Positions 43,464 to 52,804 of a DNA stretch of 64,000 bases are shown here, one piece after another. Position 1 is the first letter of the stretch. The number at the start of each line of letters is the position of its first letter. Where the stretch lies: the NCBI GenBank assembly GCA_963833505.1, contig CAWHYG010000004.1:496001-560000 (forward strand), read 5' to 3'. Under the pieces are notes generated by a model. It made no database searches, had not been told where the DNA came from, and saw nothing but the letters and a program-made list of their open reading frames with translations. The position numbers and the translations under genes are program-made. The DNA is from CAWHYG01 sp963833505 (lineage in GTDB: Bacteria > Eisenbacteria > RBG-16-71-46 > CAIMUX01).

Positions 43464-45158
43464 TCACGCCGGATCAGGCGCCGCCTCGCACTTTCGCAGG
43501 AACCGGAGCACCGGCGGACACGCCACGAACGCCGCCATGACACCGGGCATGAAACGGAAGAAGCCGCGCTTGAAGGTGTCATCCATGGTCGTGAGCGGGT
43601 TCAACACCGGATCCCAGAAGTAGAAATACGGCATGTAGAAGACGAACATCACGGCGGAGAAGAGGAGAATCCGCCCGGTGTAGTCGGGTGCGGAAGGCCA
43701 GGCGCCGCGCCGCTCGCCGCGCCGTCCGAGCATCCAGAGCGGCGCCAGAAGGACGACGAGCCAGGAGAACTCCCCGAACCATTTCGGCTGGGCCGCAATC
43801 GTGACCGCGCGCCCGAGCACCTCCGCCATGCGCCCGAAATCCAGGCCGGGATTGCGGAAGTGCGCGGACGGGTTGTATCCGAACAGCGTCTTGACATAGA
43901 GAAGATTCCAGAACAGGAAGAACGCCAGCGGGAGCGCGGTCCACCAGAGGCCCCTCCAGCGCCCCGCCTTCCCTCGGAGCAGCGCGATCACCGTGAGGGC
44001 GGCGCCGAAGACGACGTTCTCGGTTCGTGCGGTGGCCGCGAGGAACAGATACAACGCCACCGGCCCGGCCGGCATCGGACCGCTCGACGCCGGTGTCACG
44101 CCGGGCGGAGCCGGGATGCGTTCGCCGGCCCGGGCGGAGTCGTCCGCGACAACGCCGGCGCGGGCGGAGCCCGCGGGAGCGGCGCCGGCAGCCGGGTCTC
44201 GCGTCGCGGTGCCGGCTGCACCGCCCGTGGCGACCCGGCTCCCGCCCGGCCATTCGGCGACCGCCATCACCGCCAGGGCGATGAAGACCATGCTCGGAAG
44301 ATCGGTCTGCGCAACCGTGAGCTGGAACAGGAGCGCAGTGGGAAGAAAGACCAGAAACGATGCCAGGGCCGCCGCCGTCGGCGACCCCGTCCAGCGGCGA
44401 ACGCGAGCGCCGAAGACCAGCAGGAACCCGGCGGCAAGCAACGGAACCCACAAGCGGGGCGCCGCCGGGTGGAACAGATACCAGAAGCCGTCGTTGACCG
44501 ATGTGAAAGGCGGGTAGATGGCCTGGGCGTTGAACACGATCCGGGAGAAGATGCTCGAACGGAGCCTGCCTTCCGCCGCCATGACCTTGCCCACCAGGTC
44601 ATAGCCGACCAGGGCGTCGTAGTTGCGTTCGGGCACAAGGGTCGTGTGGATCCAGCTCATGAAGATCAGGCTGGCGCATCCCAGGGACAGGAGCCACGCC
44701 GCCGGGGACCGCCCCGGGCCCGCGAAAACAACGGACCAGCGAAGCCGGGGCATCTTGGGGAAACGGCTCGCGAACGAGACCGATCGGCCGCGCCGGAGAA
44801 AGCCGTCCGCCGCCAGCCCGGCCGAGAAGACGAGAGCCGCGACAGCCAGCAGCGTCCCTTGCCGGATCGGAATCCGCGCCAGGTCGAGCAGCATTCCCGC
44901 CCAGGGCACGAAGGACAGCGCCAGGAGAATCCGGAGGCCGGCGGATTCCTGCTCTCCGAGCCGAAGTTCCGCCCGGAGCCGCTCGCGCTCAGCCGACACG
45001 GGCGCCGGATCCGCGGCCGGATCCGCCCCGGCAGGGTCTGCGTCCGGCAGAATCCCGGCGCGCCTCAGGATTCGATAGAGGCCGTCCCCCGCGAGCGCGA
45101 GCGCGACGAGGCCGAGGACCAGGCCGGGACTGAACCAAAGGGAGGCAGCCGGCCTCAC
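43464..45158 (-). CDS. Polytopic membrane protein, possible GT-C glycosyltransferase
   Basis: The GTG at 45158 overlaps the preceding gene's stop (GTGA), giving 564 residues. It has about 10-12 hydrophobic helices. A first-loop motif, SWIHTTLVPERNYDALVGYDLVGKVMA, is followed by NAQAIYPPFTSVNDGFWYLFHPAAPRLW, resembling acceptor-side loops of GT-C or DUF-type membrane glycosyltransferases. A Gly/Ala-rich insertion of about 50 residues lies mid-protein. No catalytic pair can be named with certainty. It is the last gene of the operon ABC ATPase - ABC permease - 184-residue protein - this protein. Confidence 0.75.
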   Translation of the reverse strand: MRPAASLWFSPGLVLGLVALALAGDGLYRILRRAGILPDADPAGADPAADPAPVSAERERLRAELRLGEQESAGLRILLALSFVPWAGMLLDLARIPIRQGTLLAVAALVFSAGLAADGFLRRGRSVSFASRFPKMPRLRWSVVFAGPGRSPAAWLLSLGCASLIFMSWIHTTLVPERNYDALVGYDLVGKVMAAEGRLRSSIFSRIVFNAQAIYPPFTSVNDGFWYLFHPAAPRLWVPLLAAGFLLVFGARVRRWTGSPTAAALASFLVFLPTALLFQLTVAQTDLPSMVFIALAVMAVAEWPGGSRVATGGAAGTATRDPAAGAAPAGSARAGVVADDSARAGERIPAPPGVTPASSGPMPAGPVALYLFLAATARTENVVFGAALTVIALLRGKAGRWRGLWWTALPLAFFLFWNLLYVKTLFGYNPSAHFRNPGLDFGRMAEVLGRAVTIAAQPKWFGEFSWLVVLLAPLWMLGRRGERRGAWPSAPDYTGRILLFSAVMFVFYMPYFYFWDPVLNPLTTMDDTFKRGFFRFMPGVMAAFVACPPVLRFLRKCEAAPDPA

Positions 45159-45709
45159 CACGGCGCCTTCACTCCCGCCGGCCAGGGGAAGATCTGGATC
45201 CGGTTCTCTTCGGTGTGCGGCACGCCGGGCTGCACGAGATCGAGGCCCCACCAGTTCCAGACCAGGAGGTAGTTGATCTTGCCCTTCCAGGGCGACGGAT
45301 CGCCCCAGTGCACCGGCACCCGCGGATAGATGAAGTTGTACACGGATGAGGGGCTGGCCAGGATCGGGATGTCGGTCGGGGCCGCCTTCTCCGTCTGGTC
45401 GCTGATGAGCTGTTTCGGCGGCAGGAGGATGACGGCGTCCGGCGGTGTGTTCTCCTTCAGGTACAGCGCGATCGGATAGGTGGAGTCATAGCCGGAAATT
45501 CGTCGCGCTTCATCGGGAAGAGACCGCCCCGACGACCAGAGGATCCAGGTCCGGTGCAGAAAGGTCGGGTAGCCGCGTCCCCAGCGCGTCACGGCACAAA
45601 AGAGGATCACGAGCAGGATGAGGACGCTGGAATAGACCCGGGAGCGCCGCAGATCCGGCGTCGCGCCCGCCGGCCCCGATCCCCCCCGAGCCTCGGTCAA
45701 CGGCCGCAC
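45155..45709 (-). CDS. Membrane-anchored hypothetical protein, 184 residues
   Basis: The family is not recognised. A GTG start at 45709 lies 7 bases after the ABC permease stop. One N-terminal membrane segment (VYSSVLILLVILFCAV) anchors an extracytoplasmic domain with DSTYPIALYLKENTPPDAVILLPPKQL and NYLLVWNWWGLDL. This pattern resembles the soluble C-terminal domain of GT-C membrane glycosyltransferases, so this protein and the next may act as two halves of one enzyme. The stop overlaps the next start by 4 bases. Confidence 0.8.
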   Translation of the reverse strand: MRPLTEARGGSGPAGATPDLRRSRVYSSVLILLVILFCAVTRWGRGYPTFLHRTWILWSSGRSLPDEARRISGYDSTYPIALYLKENTPPDAVILLPPKQLISDQTEKAAPTDIPILASPSSVYNFIYPRVPVHWGDPSPWKGKINYLLVWNWWGLDLVQPGVPHTEENRIQIFPWPAGVKAPW

Positions 45710-45715
45710 TCCGGA

Positions 45716-46999
45716 TCAGCCATAGCGGATCCACTTCATCAGCTCGGGCAGATTCGGCCTCTTCCCGTACATGAGGATGCCGACCCGGAACACCCGGCCC
45801 GCGATCCAGAGCGCTCCCGCGATGGCCGCGACCAGGAGGACCAGCGACAGCGCGATCTCCCACCAGGGGGGCATCTGCACGGTGATCCGCACCATCATCA
45901 GGATCGGCGCGAAGAGCGGAATCATCGAGCAGACCCGGATCAGGACGGCATTCGGATCTCGGATGGCCAGGGCCATGAGCATGAAGGCGATGATGATCGG
46001 CATGTAGATCGGCGTCTGGAGGCCCTGGGCCTCGGTCTCGCTCGTCACCATGGCGCCGATCGCGCCGAAAAGCGCGGCGTAGAGCAGGAATCCCAGAAGG
46101 AAATAGAGCACGAAGAAGATCGCCAAGGGAGCCGTGATCCCGATCTGGCTGAGCGACAGGGGAGAGCCGAGCGGAGAGAAACCGCTGGCTGCGCTGTACG
46201 CCCCGAACAGGGCGACGATGATGAACCAGATCCCGATCTGGGTCAGCCCGACCGCCCCGATTCCAAGGATCTTCCCTGTCATGAGGGTCGACGACCGCAC
46301 GGTCGCGGCCATCAGCTCGGCCGACCGCGAGGTCTTCTCCTCCAGGGTGGCCCGCAGCATGGCGATGCCGTAGATGATCAGCGAGAGATAGAAGACGAAG
46401 CCGACGGCATAGGCGAGCCCGAAGGTCATCCCCGTGTCCTTGTGCGATTGCCCCCCGGCGCCGACCTTGAACGTCGTGAAGGAGACGTCCTTGAGGATGG
46501 CGTTGACCTGACTGGAATCGAGCTTCGACTGCCCGATCCGGACCTCCCGGGCGGCGGTGTTCAAAGCCCGTTCGATGGTCAGGTTCCTCTGGAAGTCGGA
46601 GACGTTCTTGGCGTAAAAGGCGCACTCCCCCCCGCCGAGCCCATTGGACGGGATGAGGATGAATCCCCCGATCCGGTCCGCGGTCACCCGGGCTCCCAGT
46701 TCCCTGGCCAGCTGCTCGCGGGTACGGCCGGAATCCGGTTCCGCCACCAGCGTGAAGGCCTTCTTCGCCGTCTTGCTTGAATCGGCGAGGGACCGGGCCA
46801 GCGGACGGAACAGGAGCCCGGTCTGGTCCACCACGGCGAGGGAAGTTGGCTGCCCCACCTTCATGCTCATGAAGAGGCCGGGCAACGCGACCAGCGCACC
46901 CATCATGATGGGAAGCACGAGGGTCGTGAAAAGAAAGAGTCGGGTTCGGACCCTCAGCCGGTACTCCTGTCGCAGCACGGTCAGGACGCGGGAATCCAT
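45716..46999 (-). CDS. ABC-2 type transporter permease (NatB-like)
   Basis: A 427-residue ABC-2 permease. One N-terminal helix (LFLFTTLVLPIMMGALVALPGLF) is followed by an extracytoplasmic domain of about 130 residues. Five more helices follow, including YAVGFVFYLSLIIYGIAMLRATLEEKTSRSAELMAATV, the conserved coupling region of NatB/YhaP proteins. It starts 3 bases after the ATPase stop. Together they form an exporter, possibly for ions, lipids or a peptide; the substrate is unknown. Confidence 0.93.
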   Translation of the reverse strand: MDSRVLTVLRQEYRLRVRTRLFLFTTLVLPIMMGALVALPGLFMSMKVGQPTSLAVVDQTGLLFRPLARSLADSSKTAKKAFTLVAEPDSGRTREQLARELGARVTADRIGGFILIPSNGLGGGECAFYAKNVSDFQRNLTIERALNTAAREVRIGQSKLDSSQVNAILKDVSFTTFKVGAGGQSHKDTGMTFGLAYAVGFVFYLSLIIYGIAMLRATLEEKTSRSAELMAATVRSSTLMTGKILGIGAVGLTQIGIWFIIVALFGAYSAASGFSPLGSPLSLSQIGITAPLAIFFVLYFLLGFLLYAALFGAIGAMVTSETEAQGLQTPIYMPIIIAFMLMALAIRDPNAVLIRVCSMIPLFAPILMMVRITVQMPPWWEIALSLVLLVAAIAGALWIAGRVFRVGILMYGKRPNLPELMKWIRYG

Positions 47000-47002
47000 G
47001 CC

Positions 47003-47917
47003 TCAGCCCTCCTCGCCGCCCTGGGAGCGGACCGTTTCGACGAAGATGTCGTGCAGCGACGGCTCCATGATCTGGAACCGGCTGATCCGGACCTCGCGGA
47101 CGGCGGCCTCGAGGATGCTCTGGGGGACGACCCCGGGAGCCGGCGTCACCTCCATGAACCGGCCGGAGTCGCTGCAACGCGCCACCAGCGCCGGGTCCTT
47201 GTGAAACGTGGGCCGGCCCTCGTATTCGATCTGGATCGCCCGGTCTCCGCGGGCCGCCTTGACCTGCTGGATGGGGCCGTCCAGGACCTTTCGGCCGCGG
47301 TTGATCAGACAGATGGAGTCGCACACCTTTTCCACCATGTCCATCTGGTGGGTCGAAAGCAGCAACGTGGTGCCGTGATCCCGCAGCTCGAGCATGATCG
47401 ACCGGATCAGATCGACGTTGACGGGATCGAGGCCGGAGAACGGCTCGTCCAGGATGACGGCCTCGGGCTCGTGCAGGACCGTGATGATGAACTGGATCTT
47501 CTGCTGCATGCCCTTGGAGAGGGCCTCGATCTTGGATTCGGCCCAGCTGGACAGCTCCATGCGCTCGAGCCAGCGATCGGCTTCGCGGCGCGCCTTCCCG
47601 GCCTCGACGCCGTGGAGCCGGGCGAAGTAGAGGATCAGCTCCCGGACCTTCATCTTCCGATACAGACCCCGCTCTTCCGGAAGATAGCCGATGCGGTCGC
47701 GGCGCCGATCCGGATCGGTTTCTCCGAGCAGGCTGATCGTCCCCTGGTCGGGCTTGATGATGTCCATGATCATGCGGATCGTGGTCGTCTTGCCGGCGCC
47801 GTTGGGACCGAGCAATCCGAAGACGGATCCGGCCCGGACCGACAGGTCCAGGTTCTGGACGGCGAGCAGATCGCCGAACGACTTCGAAATCCCGCGAATC
47901 GTCAGCGCGTCAGGCAT
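47003..47917 (-). CDS. ABC transporter ATP-binding protein (NatA-like)
   Basis: A 304-residue ABC ATPase. Walker A is GPNGAGKTT, the Q-loop region is IGYLPEERGLY, the signature is LSKGMQQKIQ, Walker B is AVILDEPFSGLDP, and the H-loop is LLLSTHQMDMV. The C-terminal 80 residues form the extra domain usual in NatA-type subunits (SLHDIFVETV). GGGAGG precedes the ATG. It energises the permease encoded 3 bases downstream, and its start overlaps a possible small upstream frame. Confidence 0.96.
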   Translation of the reverse strand: MPDALTIRGISKSFGDLLAVQNLDLSVRAGSVFGLLGPNGAGKTTTIRMIMDIIKPDQGTISLLGETDPDRRRDRIGYLPEERGLYRKMKVRELILYFARLHGVEAGKARREADRWLERMELSSWAESKIEALSKGMQQKIQFIITVLHEPEAVILDEPFSGLDPVNVDLIRSIMLELRDHGTTLLLSTHQMDMVEKVCDSICLINRGRKVLDGPIQQVKAARGDRAIQIEYEGRPTFHKDPALVARCSDSGRFMEVTPAPGVVPQSILEAAVREVRISRFQIMEPSLHDIFVETVRSQGGEEG

Positions 47918-48044
47918 GGACCTCCCTTGCGCGGCCCCCGGCCGCTCGGTTCGAGGCGTCGGGCGCAGACACGGAGAAATGGTCCATCAGGAGGCGAAGC
48001 TCCTTCACCCGTGCGCGGCGTCCTTCGTCCACGGGGGGCATCAT
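47910..48044 (-). CDS. Possible small protein upstream of the ABC operon, 44 residues
   Basis: ATGATG at 48044 has GGAG 6 bases upstream. The peptide (MMPPVDEGRRARVKELRLLM, then DHFSVS) is charged and amphipathic at its N-terminus and basic at its end. Its stop overlaps the ABC ATPase start by 8 bases, as coupled leader genes do. No family was recognised and it may be chance. Confidence 0.3.
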   Translation of the reverse strand: MMPPVDEGRRARVKELRLLMDHFSVSAPDASNRAAGGRAREVHA

Positions 48045-48310
48045 AACAGACTCCGGGTCAAGCGCTCGGGCCCTGAAGCGCGGGGGGGCACGGCGCCATC
48101 CGGGCTCACCGGTGGCCATCCTCGAGCCCACGACTGCCAGCGGGCAAGGACATGCGGGCCGGCCTCGCCCGGACTCGCGCAGGCGACCGCCCGGCGAAGA
48201 TGCGCGCGGCGGCCGGCCACCGTGCATTGCCGAGACCCCGCCGGCGTTTCGGCGCTGGCCCGGAGTGCTGACCGCCTCTCGGCCGGTCGCCCGGCCCTCC
48301 GGGCGCCGCT

Positions 48311-49282
48311 TCAGAGCGCCTCGACCGAAACGCCTCCGCCCGAAGTATGCAGGGTAAGCGTGGCGCCGCCGGAACCGAGCGTGCCCGAGAGCTTCCCTTG
48401 CCCGTTCCGGTTGTCGGTCGTGAGCGGCAGATTGGTGCGGGCGCTCCCGCCGGTGGTGTCGCCCGTGATGACCAGGCTGACCGACGGATCGATCCTCGCC
48501 GACACCGAGCCGCCGCTCGAGCTGATCTCGCCGCCCTTGGCGTTGCCGGCGCTGAACGAAACCGATACCGATCCGCCGGAGGACGATGCCACGACGTGAC
48601 CACCGGCGTTCTCGATATGCACCGAGCCGCCGGAGGTTTCGGCCTCCAGGTCGCCGGTCACGCCGCTGATCCGGATGCCGCCGCCGCTCGTCTCGGCCTT
48701 CAGCGGTCCGGCGATGGAATCCGCCTCGATGCTGCCTCCGGAAGTGCTGACCTCCGCTTTCCCACGGATCGACCCGAGGTTGATGCCGCCGCCCGAGGTC
48801 TCCGCCTGCAGGACGCCCTGGAGACTCGAGACCTCGATCGATCCGCCGCTCGTGCTGAGTCCCGCATCACCCTCCGTCCCGCTGACCGCAATCGCACCGG
48901 CGCCGGTCTTCAGATCCAGCTTCGTCTGCCGGGGAACGGAGATCTCGAAGTGCAGGTTGCCGGAGAAGCTCCAGAGCCAGTGCGCACCCTTCTTCCTCAC
49001 TGTGACCTTGGCGTAGTCGGAGCCTTGATCGAAAGAGATGTCGTATTTCGAGTTGAGATCTCCGCTCTTGGAGGTAATCACCACATGGGCGCCGGAATCG
49101 GAGGTTCCTTTGAGCGTGACGCTGCCGACGTCGGCATCGAGGATGAACTTCCCCCCGGGGGCGAGGGTCAGGTCTTTCTCGATCCGGGACCCTCCGGAGT
49201 CCTGGGCGGCGACCGCCAGGACGGCGAGACTGGCAAAGGCCAACGAACTGAGCGCGGTGAGCCATCCTGACGAGGACATCAT
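48311..49282 (-). CDS. Exported DUF4097-like repeat protein
   Basis: A 323-residue protein with a signal peptide (LSSLAFASLAVLAVAAQ) and AGGAGGAGG before the start. The mature part is a beta-solenoid-like run of about nine short repeats (LSTSGGSIEVSSLQG, AETSGGGINLGSIRG, VSTSGGSIEADSIAG). Each is 18-20 residues with S-G-G-(S/G)-(I/V) at fixed spacing, the DUF4097 pattern. An N-terminal segment (GGKFILDADVGSVTLKG) starts the solenoid. The role is unknown; such proteins are often near anti-sigma or stress genes, none of which is visible here. Confidence 0.85.
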   Translation of the reverse strand: MMSSSGWLTALSSLAFASLAVLAVAAQDSGGSRIEKDLTLAPGGKFILDADVGSVTLKGTSDSGAHVVITSKSGDLNSKYDISFDQGSDYAKVTVRKKGAHWLWSFSGNLHFEISVPRQTKLDLKTGAGAIAVSGTEGDAGLSTSGGSIEVSSLQGVLQAETSGGGINLGSIRGKAEVSTSGGSIEADSIAGPLKAETSGGGIRISGVTGDLEAETSGGSVHIENAGGHVVASSSGGSVSVSFSAGNAKGGEISSSGGSVSARIDPSVSLVITGDTTGGSARTNLPLTTDNRNGQGKLSGTLGSGGATLTLHTSGGGVSVEAL

Positions 49283-49636
49283 GGCCTCCTCCTACCTTGG
49301 CCGCCATTCAGGCGGCCACAGACGATCGTTCCCCCGAAGTCGCGCCGGCGGCCCGGCTGAATCCTGCTCCGGATTGTAGGACGCGGAAAGGCGGCCGGAC
49401 GTTTCATCGATCTCGGCTCGTGCAGTCTTTTCCGTTCGCCGGCTCCCGGCCGGTGCACTGGCGCTCACCGCTGGAACGCGCCATGCGAGTCTGGATCACT
49501 CGTGCCCCCCCTTGCAGCGGCAGCGAATCTGCTAAGATCGCGGTCGCCGTCGGGGACGCGGGATTCGCCAGCCCTCCTTGCCGGCGGAGATCCTGGTCGG
49601 GCCGGTCGATCCGATTGACACGGAGGGAGTTAGACA

Positions 49637-50704
49637 ATGGCTGCTCCACCCGGATCCGCGCCTCCGAGCCTGGAAGAGGTCCGGCGCGGGATGGCGATTC
49701 CATCCGAGGGCGACGTGCGCGGGCGAGTCGAAACGACCGGCTATGCGCAGCATCCCGAGCAGATGGCGAAGGTGTGGGAACTGTCGGAATCAGAGCCGGG
49801 GATCGACTGTCTCGGACCGGCGCTGCCGCCGGGTGTCGCCGCCGCCGTCTGCCCCCATGACGACTTCAGTCTGGCCGGACGGGTCTATCGCAAGGTCCTG
49901 CCTCTCCTGACGGCGCGCACGGTGATCCTGTTCGGCGTCTTCCATCGCTACAGGAAGTTCCTTCAGCGGAATCGCGTGGTTTTCGATCCGTATCGCTTCT
50001 GGACCGCGCCGGACGGCCGGGTGCCGGTCTCGGCGCTCCGCGAGGCGCTGATCGCGCGCCTGCCCCGCGAGGATTGGGCCCAGGACGCCGCGGCCCACGA
50101 CCAGGAGCACTCGTTGGAAGCCCTGGTCTGCTGGCTGCGTCACCAGAACGCGGACCTGGAGATCGTCCCCATCCTCGTGCCGGCGGCGGGGTTCGAACGG
50201 CTGGAGACGCTGGCTGAGGATCTGGCAGCCGCTCTCTCGGAGGAGATGACGGCGCGGGATTGGCTTCTCGGCCGCGATCTGGCCCTGGCGATCTCCGCCG
50301 ACGCGATCCACTACGGCCCGGACTTCCAGCAAACGCGCTTCGGGCCGGGGGGCGTCTCCGCCTACGAGCAGGCCACGGCCCACGATCGCGACCTGCTCGC
50401 CGGACCGATGAGCGGACCGATCACGGTGTCGCGCCTTCGCGCTCTCTTCGCCGAGTTCGTGGATCCGGACGATCCCGACACCTACCGCTGGACCTGGTGC
50501 GGGCGTTTCTCGCTGCCTCTCGGCCTGCTGACGTTGGAGCGCCTGGCCCGTGGCAGCGGCGGCGTCATCGGGCATCCGATCGCCTACGGAACTTCGATCA
50601 GCGGCCCTGAGCTGCCGCTCCGCGATCTCGGGATGACGCCCTCGGCGCCATCCAGTCTGTATCACTTCGTCGGCTACCCCGGGGCCGTCTTCACCGTGCC
50701 GTGA
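49637..50704 (+). CDS. MEMO1/AmmeMemoRadiSam system protein B family protein
   Basis: A 355-residue protein with a full MEMO1 fold pattern: AAVCPHDDFSLAGRVYRKVL (the N-terminal metal/His region), VILFGVFHRY, AHDQEHSLEALVCWLRHQN, and LALAISADAIHYGPDF with a C-terminal His/Cys region. The usual PHAGYxYSG is replaced by PHDDFSLAG. GGAGGGAG lies upstream of the ATG. MEMO1 proteins are dioxygenase-like metal proteins of uncertain bacterial role; the partner AMMECR1 and radical SAM genes are not adjacent. Confidence 0.88.
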   Translation: MAAPPGSAPPSLEEVRRGMAIPSEGDVRGRVETTGYAQHPEQMAKVWELSESEPGIDCLGPALPPGVAAAVCPHDDFSLAGRVYRKVLPLLTARTVILFGVFHRYRKFLQRNRVVFDPYRFWTAPDGRVPVSALREALIARLPREDWAQDAAAHDQEHSLEALVCWLRHQNADLEIVPILVPAAGFERLETLAEDLAAALSEEMTARDWLLGRDLALAISADAIHYGPDFQQTRFGPGGVSAYEQATAHDRDLLAGPMSGPITVSRLRALFAEFVDPDDPDTYRWTWCGRFSLPLGLLTLERLARGSGGVIGHPIAYGTSISGPELPLRDLGMTPSAPSSLYHFVGYPGAVFTVP

Positions 50705-50800
50705 CGGCGGCGGCGCTGGCCGTATTGACGTTGGCGGTCGCGCGAAGAGCCGGACGAAACGGGCGATGGTCGAGCGGCAGGCTCGCGTGGCAACCCCGGC

Positions 50801-52633
50801 TCAACCTTGCGCCGACAGCTCCGCCAGGACCGCACCGAGCAGCGACCAGATCCTTCCGACGGACCTCACATAGGCCCGTTCATCCGGGCTGTGCGCTCCG
50901 GTGACGCGCGAGCCCATCGCGATCATGTCCATCCCCCCGACGCGCCCGCCGATGACGCCGCACTCGAGCCCTCCGTGCACCGCTTCGGTACGCACCTCGC
51001 CGTTGAAGAGGCTCCGGTAGACCGATCGGCACAGACCGAGGAGCTTCGAGTCGAGGTCCGGCTTCCATCCGGGATAGAGGTTGTCGGTCGAGACCGTCGC
51101 GCCGGCCAGATGCGCCACGGCGGCGATCTGCTGAAGCACCTCTTGCAGACGCACGTCGGAGAACGCCCGGGACAAGCAGGCCACGCGGAGGGTCAGCCCC
51201 CGGTCGCCTTCGCGTGGGCCTTCCCCACTCCGGCGTTTGGCACCCCGGGGGGCGTCGCCACTCCGTCCGTTGGCGCCTGGCCCGACCGCCGTGCCGATCG
51301 TCGCCAGGCTGCTGGAGGTCTCGACCTGGCTGGTCGGGAGATCGATCCCGAGCACGCCCTTGGGTAGGGCGATGAGTGCGGACAGCACCCGCGCGGTGTC
51401 GGCGGCGGAAAGAAGGAAGGGCGGATCGCGGCGATCGCCATCCCGGGCGGCGTTGGCTCCATCGGCCGAGGTGCCGTCTCGGACTGCGCTCGCTCGATCA
51501 GACGAGGTGGCATCCCGAGCTGCGGTTGCTCCGCCGGCCGAGGCGCCATCGCGAGTCGCGGTTGCTCCGCCGGCCGAGGTGGCATCCCGGACCGCGGTTG
51601 CTCCATCGGGCAAGGTCGCAGCCGCCGGGGTCACCTCGATCGCGCACTGGCTCTCACCATGCTCGCTGGAAAGCTCGACGGCGTTGCGCTCTGCCGCGTC
51701 CCGAAGCAGCGCGATCGTGCCTGCAGGTCCGGCGACAAATGCGACGGCTTCGCGCGGAATCGCGTTGCGACGGCTTCCGCCGTCGATCCGGGAGATCCGG
51801 AGCCCGGGCGCGCTCAGGAGCACGCGCGCGAGCGTTTCGATCGCGTTGCCGCGGTTCTTGTGGATGTCACCGCCGGAGTGCCCGCCGGTCAGTCCTCGCA
51901 CGGCAACGGAACAGATCTCGATCCTGTTCGTTCGCGCTGAGTCTTGGGGTTCCGGGCCCGCGCCCGATCCCGAGAGCGGCACCGCCGGAAGGTCCGGGCC
52001 TGCTTCCGATAGCGGCGTCGCCGGCAGATCCCAGACCAGCAGGCTGTCGCAACCGCCGACGCCGCCGACCACGAACACGTCGTCGTCGCCGGCATCCAGG
52101 TTGATCAGGATGCGGCCCGTGACGAGGCCGGGATCGAGGTGCTTCGCGCCGGACATGCCGACCTCCTCATCCACGGTGAGGAGAAGCTCGAGGGGGCCGT
52201 GCGCGACTGTGCGGTCCGTCGCGGCCGCCAGGGCCATCGCCACTCCGAGTCCGTCGTCCGCTCCGAGCGTCGTTCCGTCGGCCCGGACGATGGTCGCCGG
52301 CTTGCCGTCTTCCGACACCTCTTCCACGACGAGCCGGATCGGATCGCGCTCGAAATCGTGCTCGGTCCCGGTGTTCTTCTCGCAGACCATGTCCAGGTGC
52401 GCCTGGAGCACGATCGTCGGAGCACCTTCCCGGCCCGGCGTCGCCGGGACCCGGATGCGCAGGTTTCCCGTCGCGTCCTCGGCCGCATCGAACCCGTGCG
52501 CTTCCGCCACGGATCGAGCCCAGGCGCGGGCGCGCGCTTCAGACCCGGAGGGACGCGGCACTTCCGAGATCCCGGCGAAGAATCTCCAGACGGACTCAGG
52601 CTCGAGAGACAGGACCGACGGACCCTGGGACAT
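50801..52633 (-). CDS. pepD: Aminoacyl-histidine dipeptidase PepD (M20C) with repeat insert
   Basis: A 610-residue cytosolic metallodipeptidase (beta-alanyl/aminoacyl-histidine type), about 120 residues longer than usual. M20 metal and catalytic motifs are present: VLQAHLDMVCEK, TLGADDGLGVAMAL, TVDEEVGMSGA, INLDAGDDD, GGHSGGDIHKNRGNAI, and ECGVIGG and TGAHSPDE near the C-terminus. The start at 52633 has GGAGGAGG. The extra length comes from a tandem 12-residue repeat region (approximately residues 340-396) and a Gly/Arg-rich insert before the C-terminal domain. Both lie between conserved blocks, so activity may be kept. Confidence 0.92.
   Translation of the reverse strand: MSQGPSVLSLEPESVWRFFAGISEVPRPSGSEARARAWARSVAEAHGFDAAEDATGNLRIRVPATPGREGAPTIVLQAHLDMVCEKNTGTEHDFERDPIRLVVEEVSEDGKPATIVRADGTTLGADDGLGVAMALAAATDRTVAHGPLELLLTVDEEVGMSGAKHLDPGLVTGRILINLDAGDDDVFVVGGVGGCDSLLVWDLPATPLSEAGPDLPAVPLSGSGAGPEPQDSARTNRIEICSVAVRGLTGGHSGGDIHKNRGNAIETLARVLLSAPGLRISRIDGGSRRNAIPREAVAFVAGPAGTIALLRDAAERNAVELSSEHGESQCAIEVTPAAATLPDGATAVRDATSAGGATATRDGASAGGATAARDATSSDRASAVRDGTSADGANAARDGDRRDPPFLLSAADTARVLSALIALPKGVLGIDLPTSQVETSSSLATIGTAVGPGANGRSGDAPRGAKRRSGEGPREGDRGLTLRVACLSRAFSDVRLQEVLQQIAAVAHLAGATVSTDNLYPGWKPDLDSKLLGLCRSVYRSLFNGEVRTEAVHGGLECGVIGGRVGGMDMIAMGSRVTGAHSPDERAYVRSVGRIWSLLGAVLAELSAQG
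51446..51612. repeat. Tandem 36-bp repeats inside pepD
   Basis: About five degenerate 36-bp units, each like GCGGTTGCTCC-GCCGGCCGAG-GTGGCATCCC, lie in frame in pepD. On the coding strand they encode 12-residue units such as AVRDATSAGGAT, ATRDGASAGGAT and AARDATSSDRAS. Because the unit is a multiple of three, copy-number change would not break the frame. Confidence 0.75.
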
Positions 52634-52804
52634 GATCAACCTCCTCCAACGACTCTCAACCCCAGCCGCCCTCCATGGGCGGTCCGCATCCGGGGCTTGC
52701 GGTGTTCGTAGCGCCCGCGTGTTCCTCCGGATGATACGATCCCCATCCGATCGCCCGGAAGCGCAAGACCCGGCGACGCGGACGTCCACGGAAGGGGGGA
52801 AACC

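Noticed and set aside
43131..45272. 713-codon plus-strand open frame
   Set aside because: Highly charged, low-complexity antisense of the membrane protein gene at 43464-45158.
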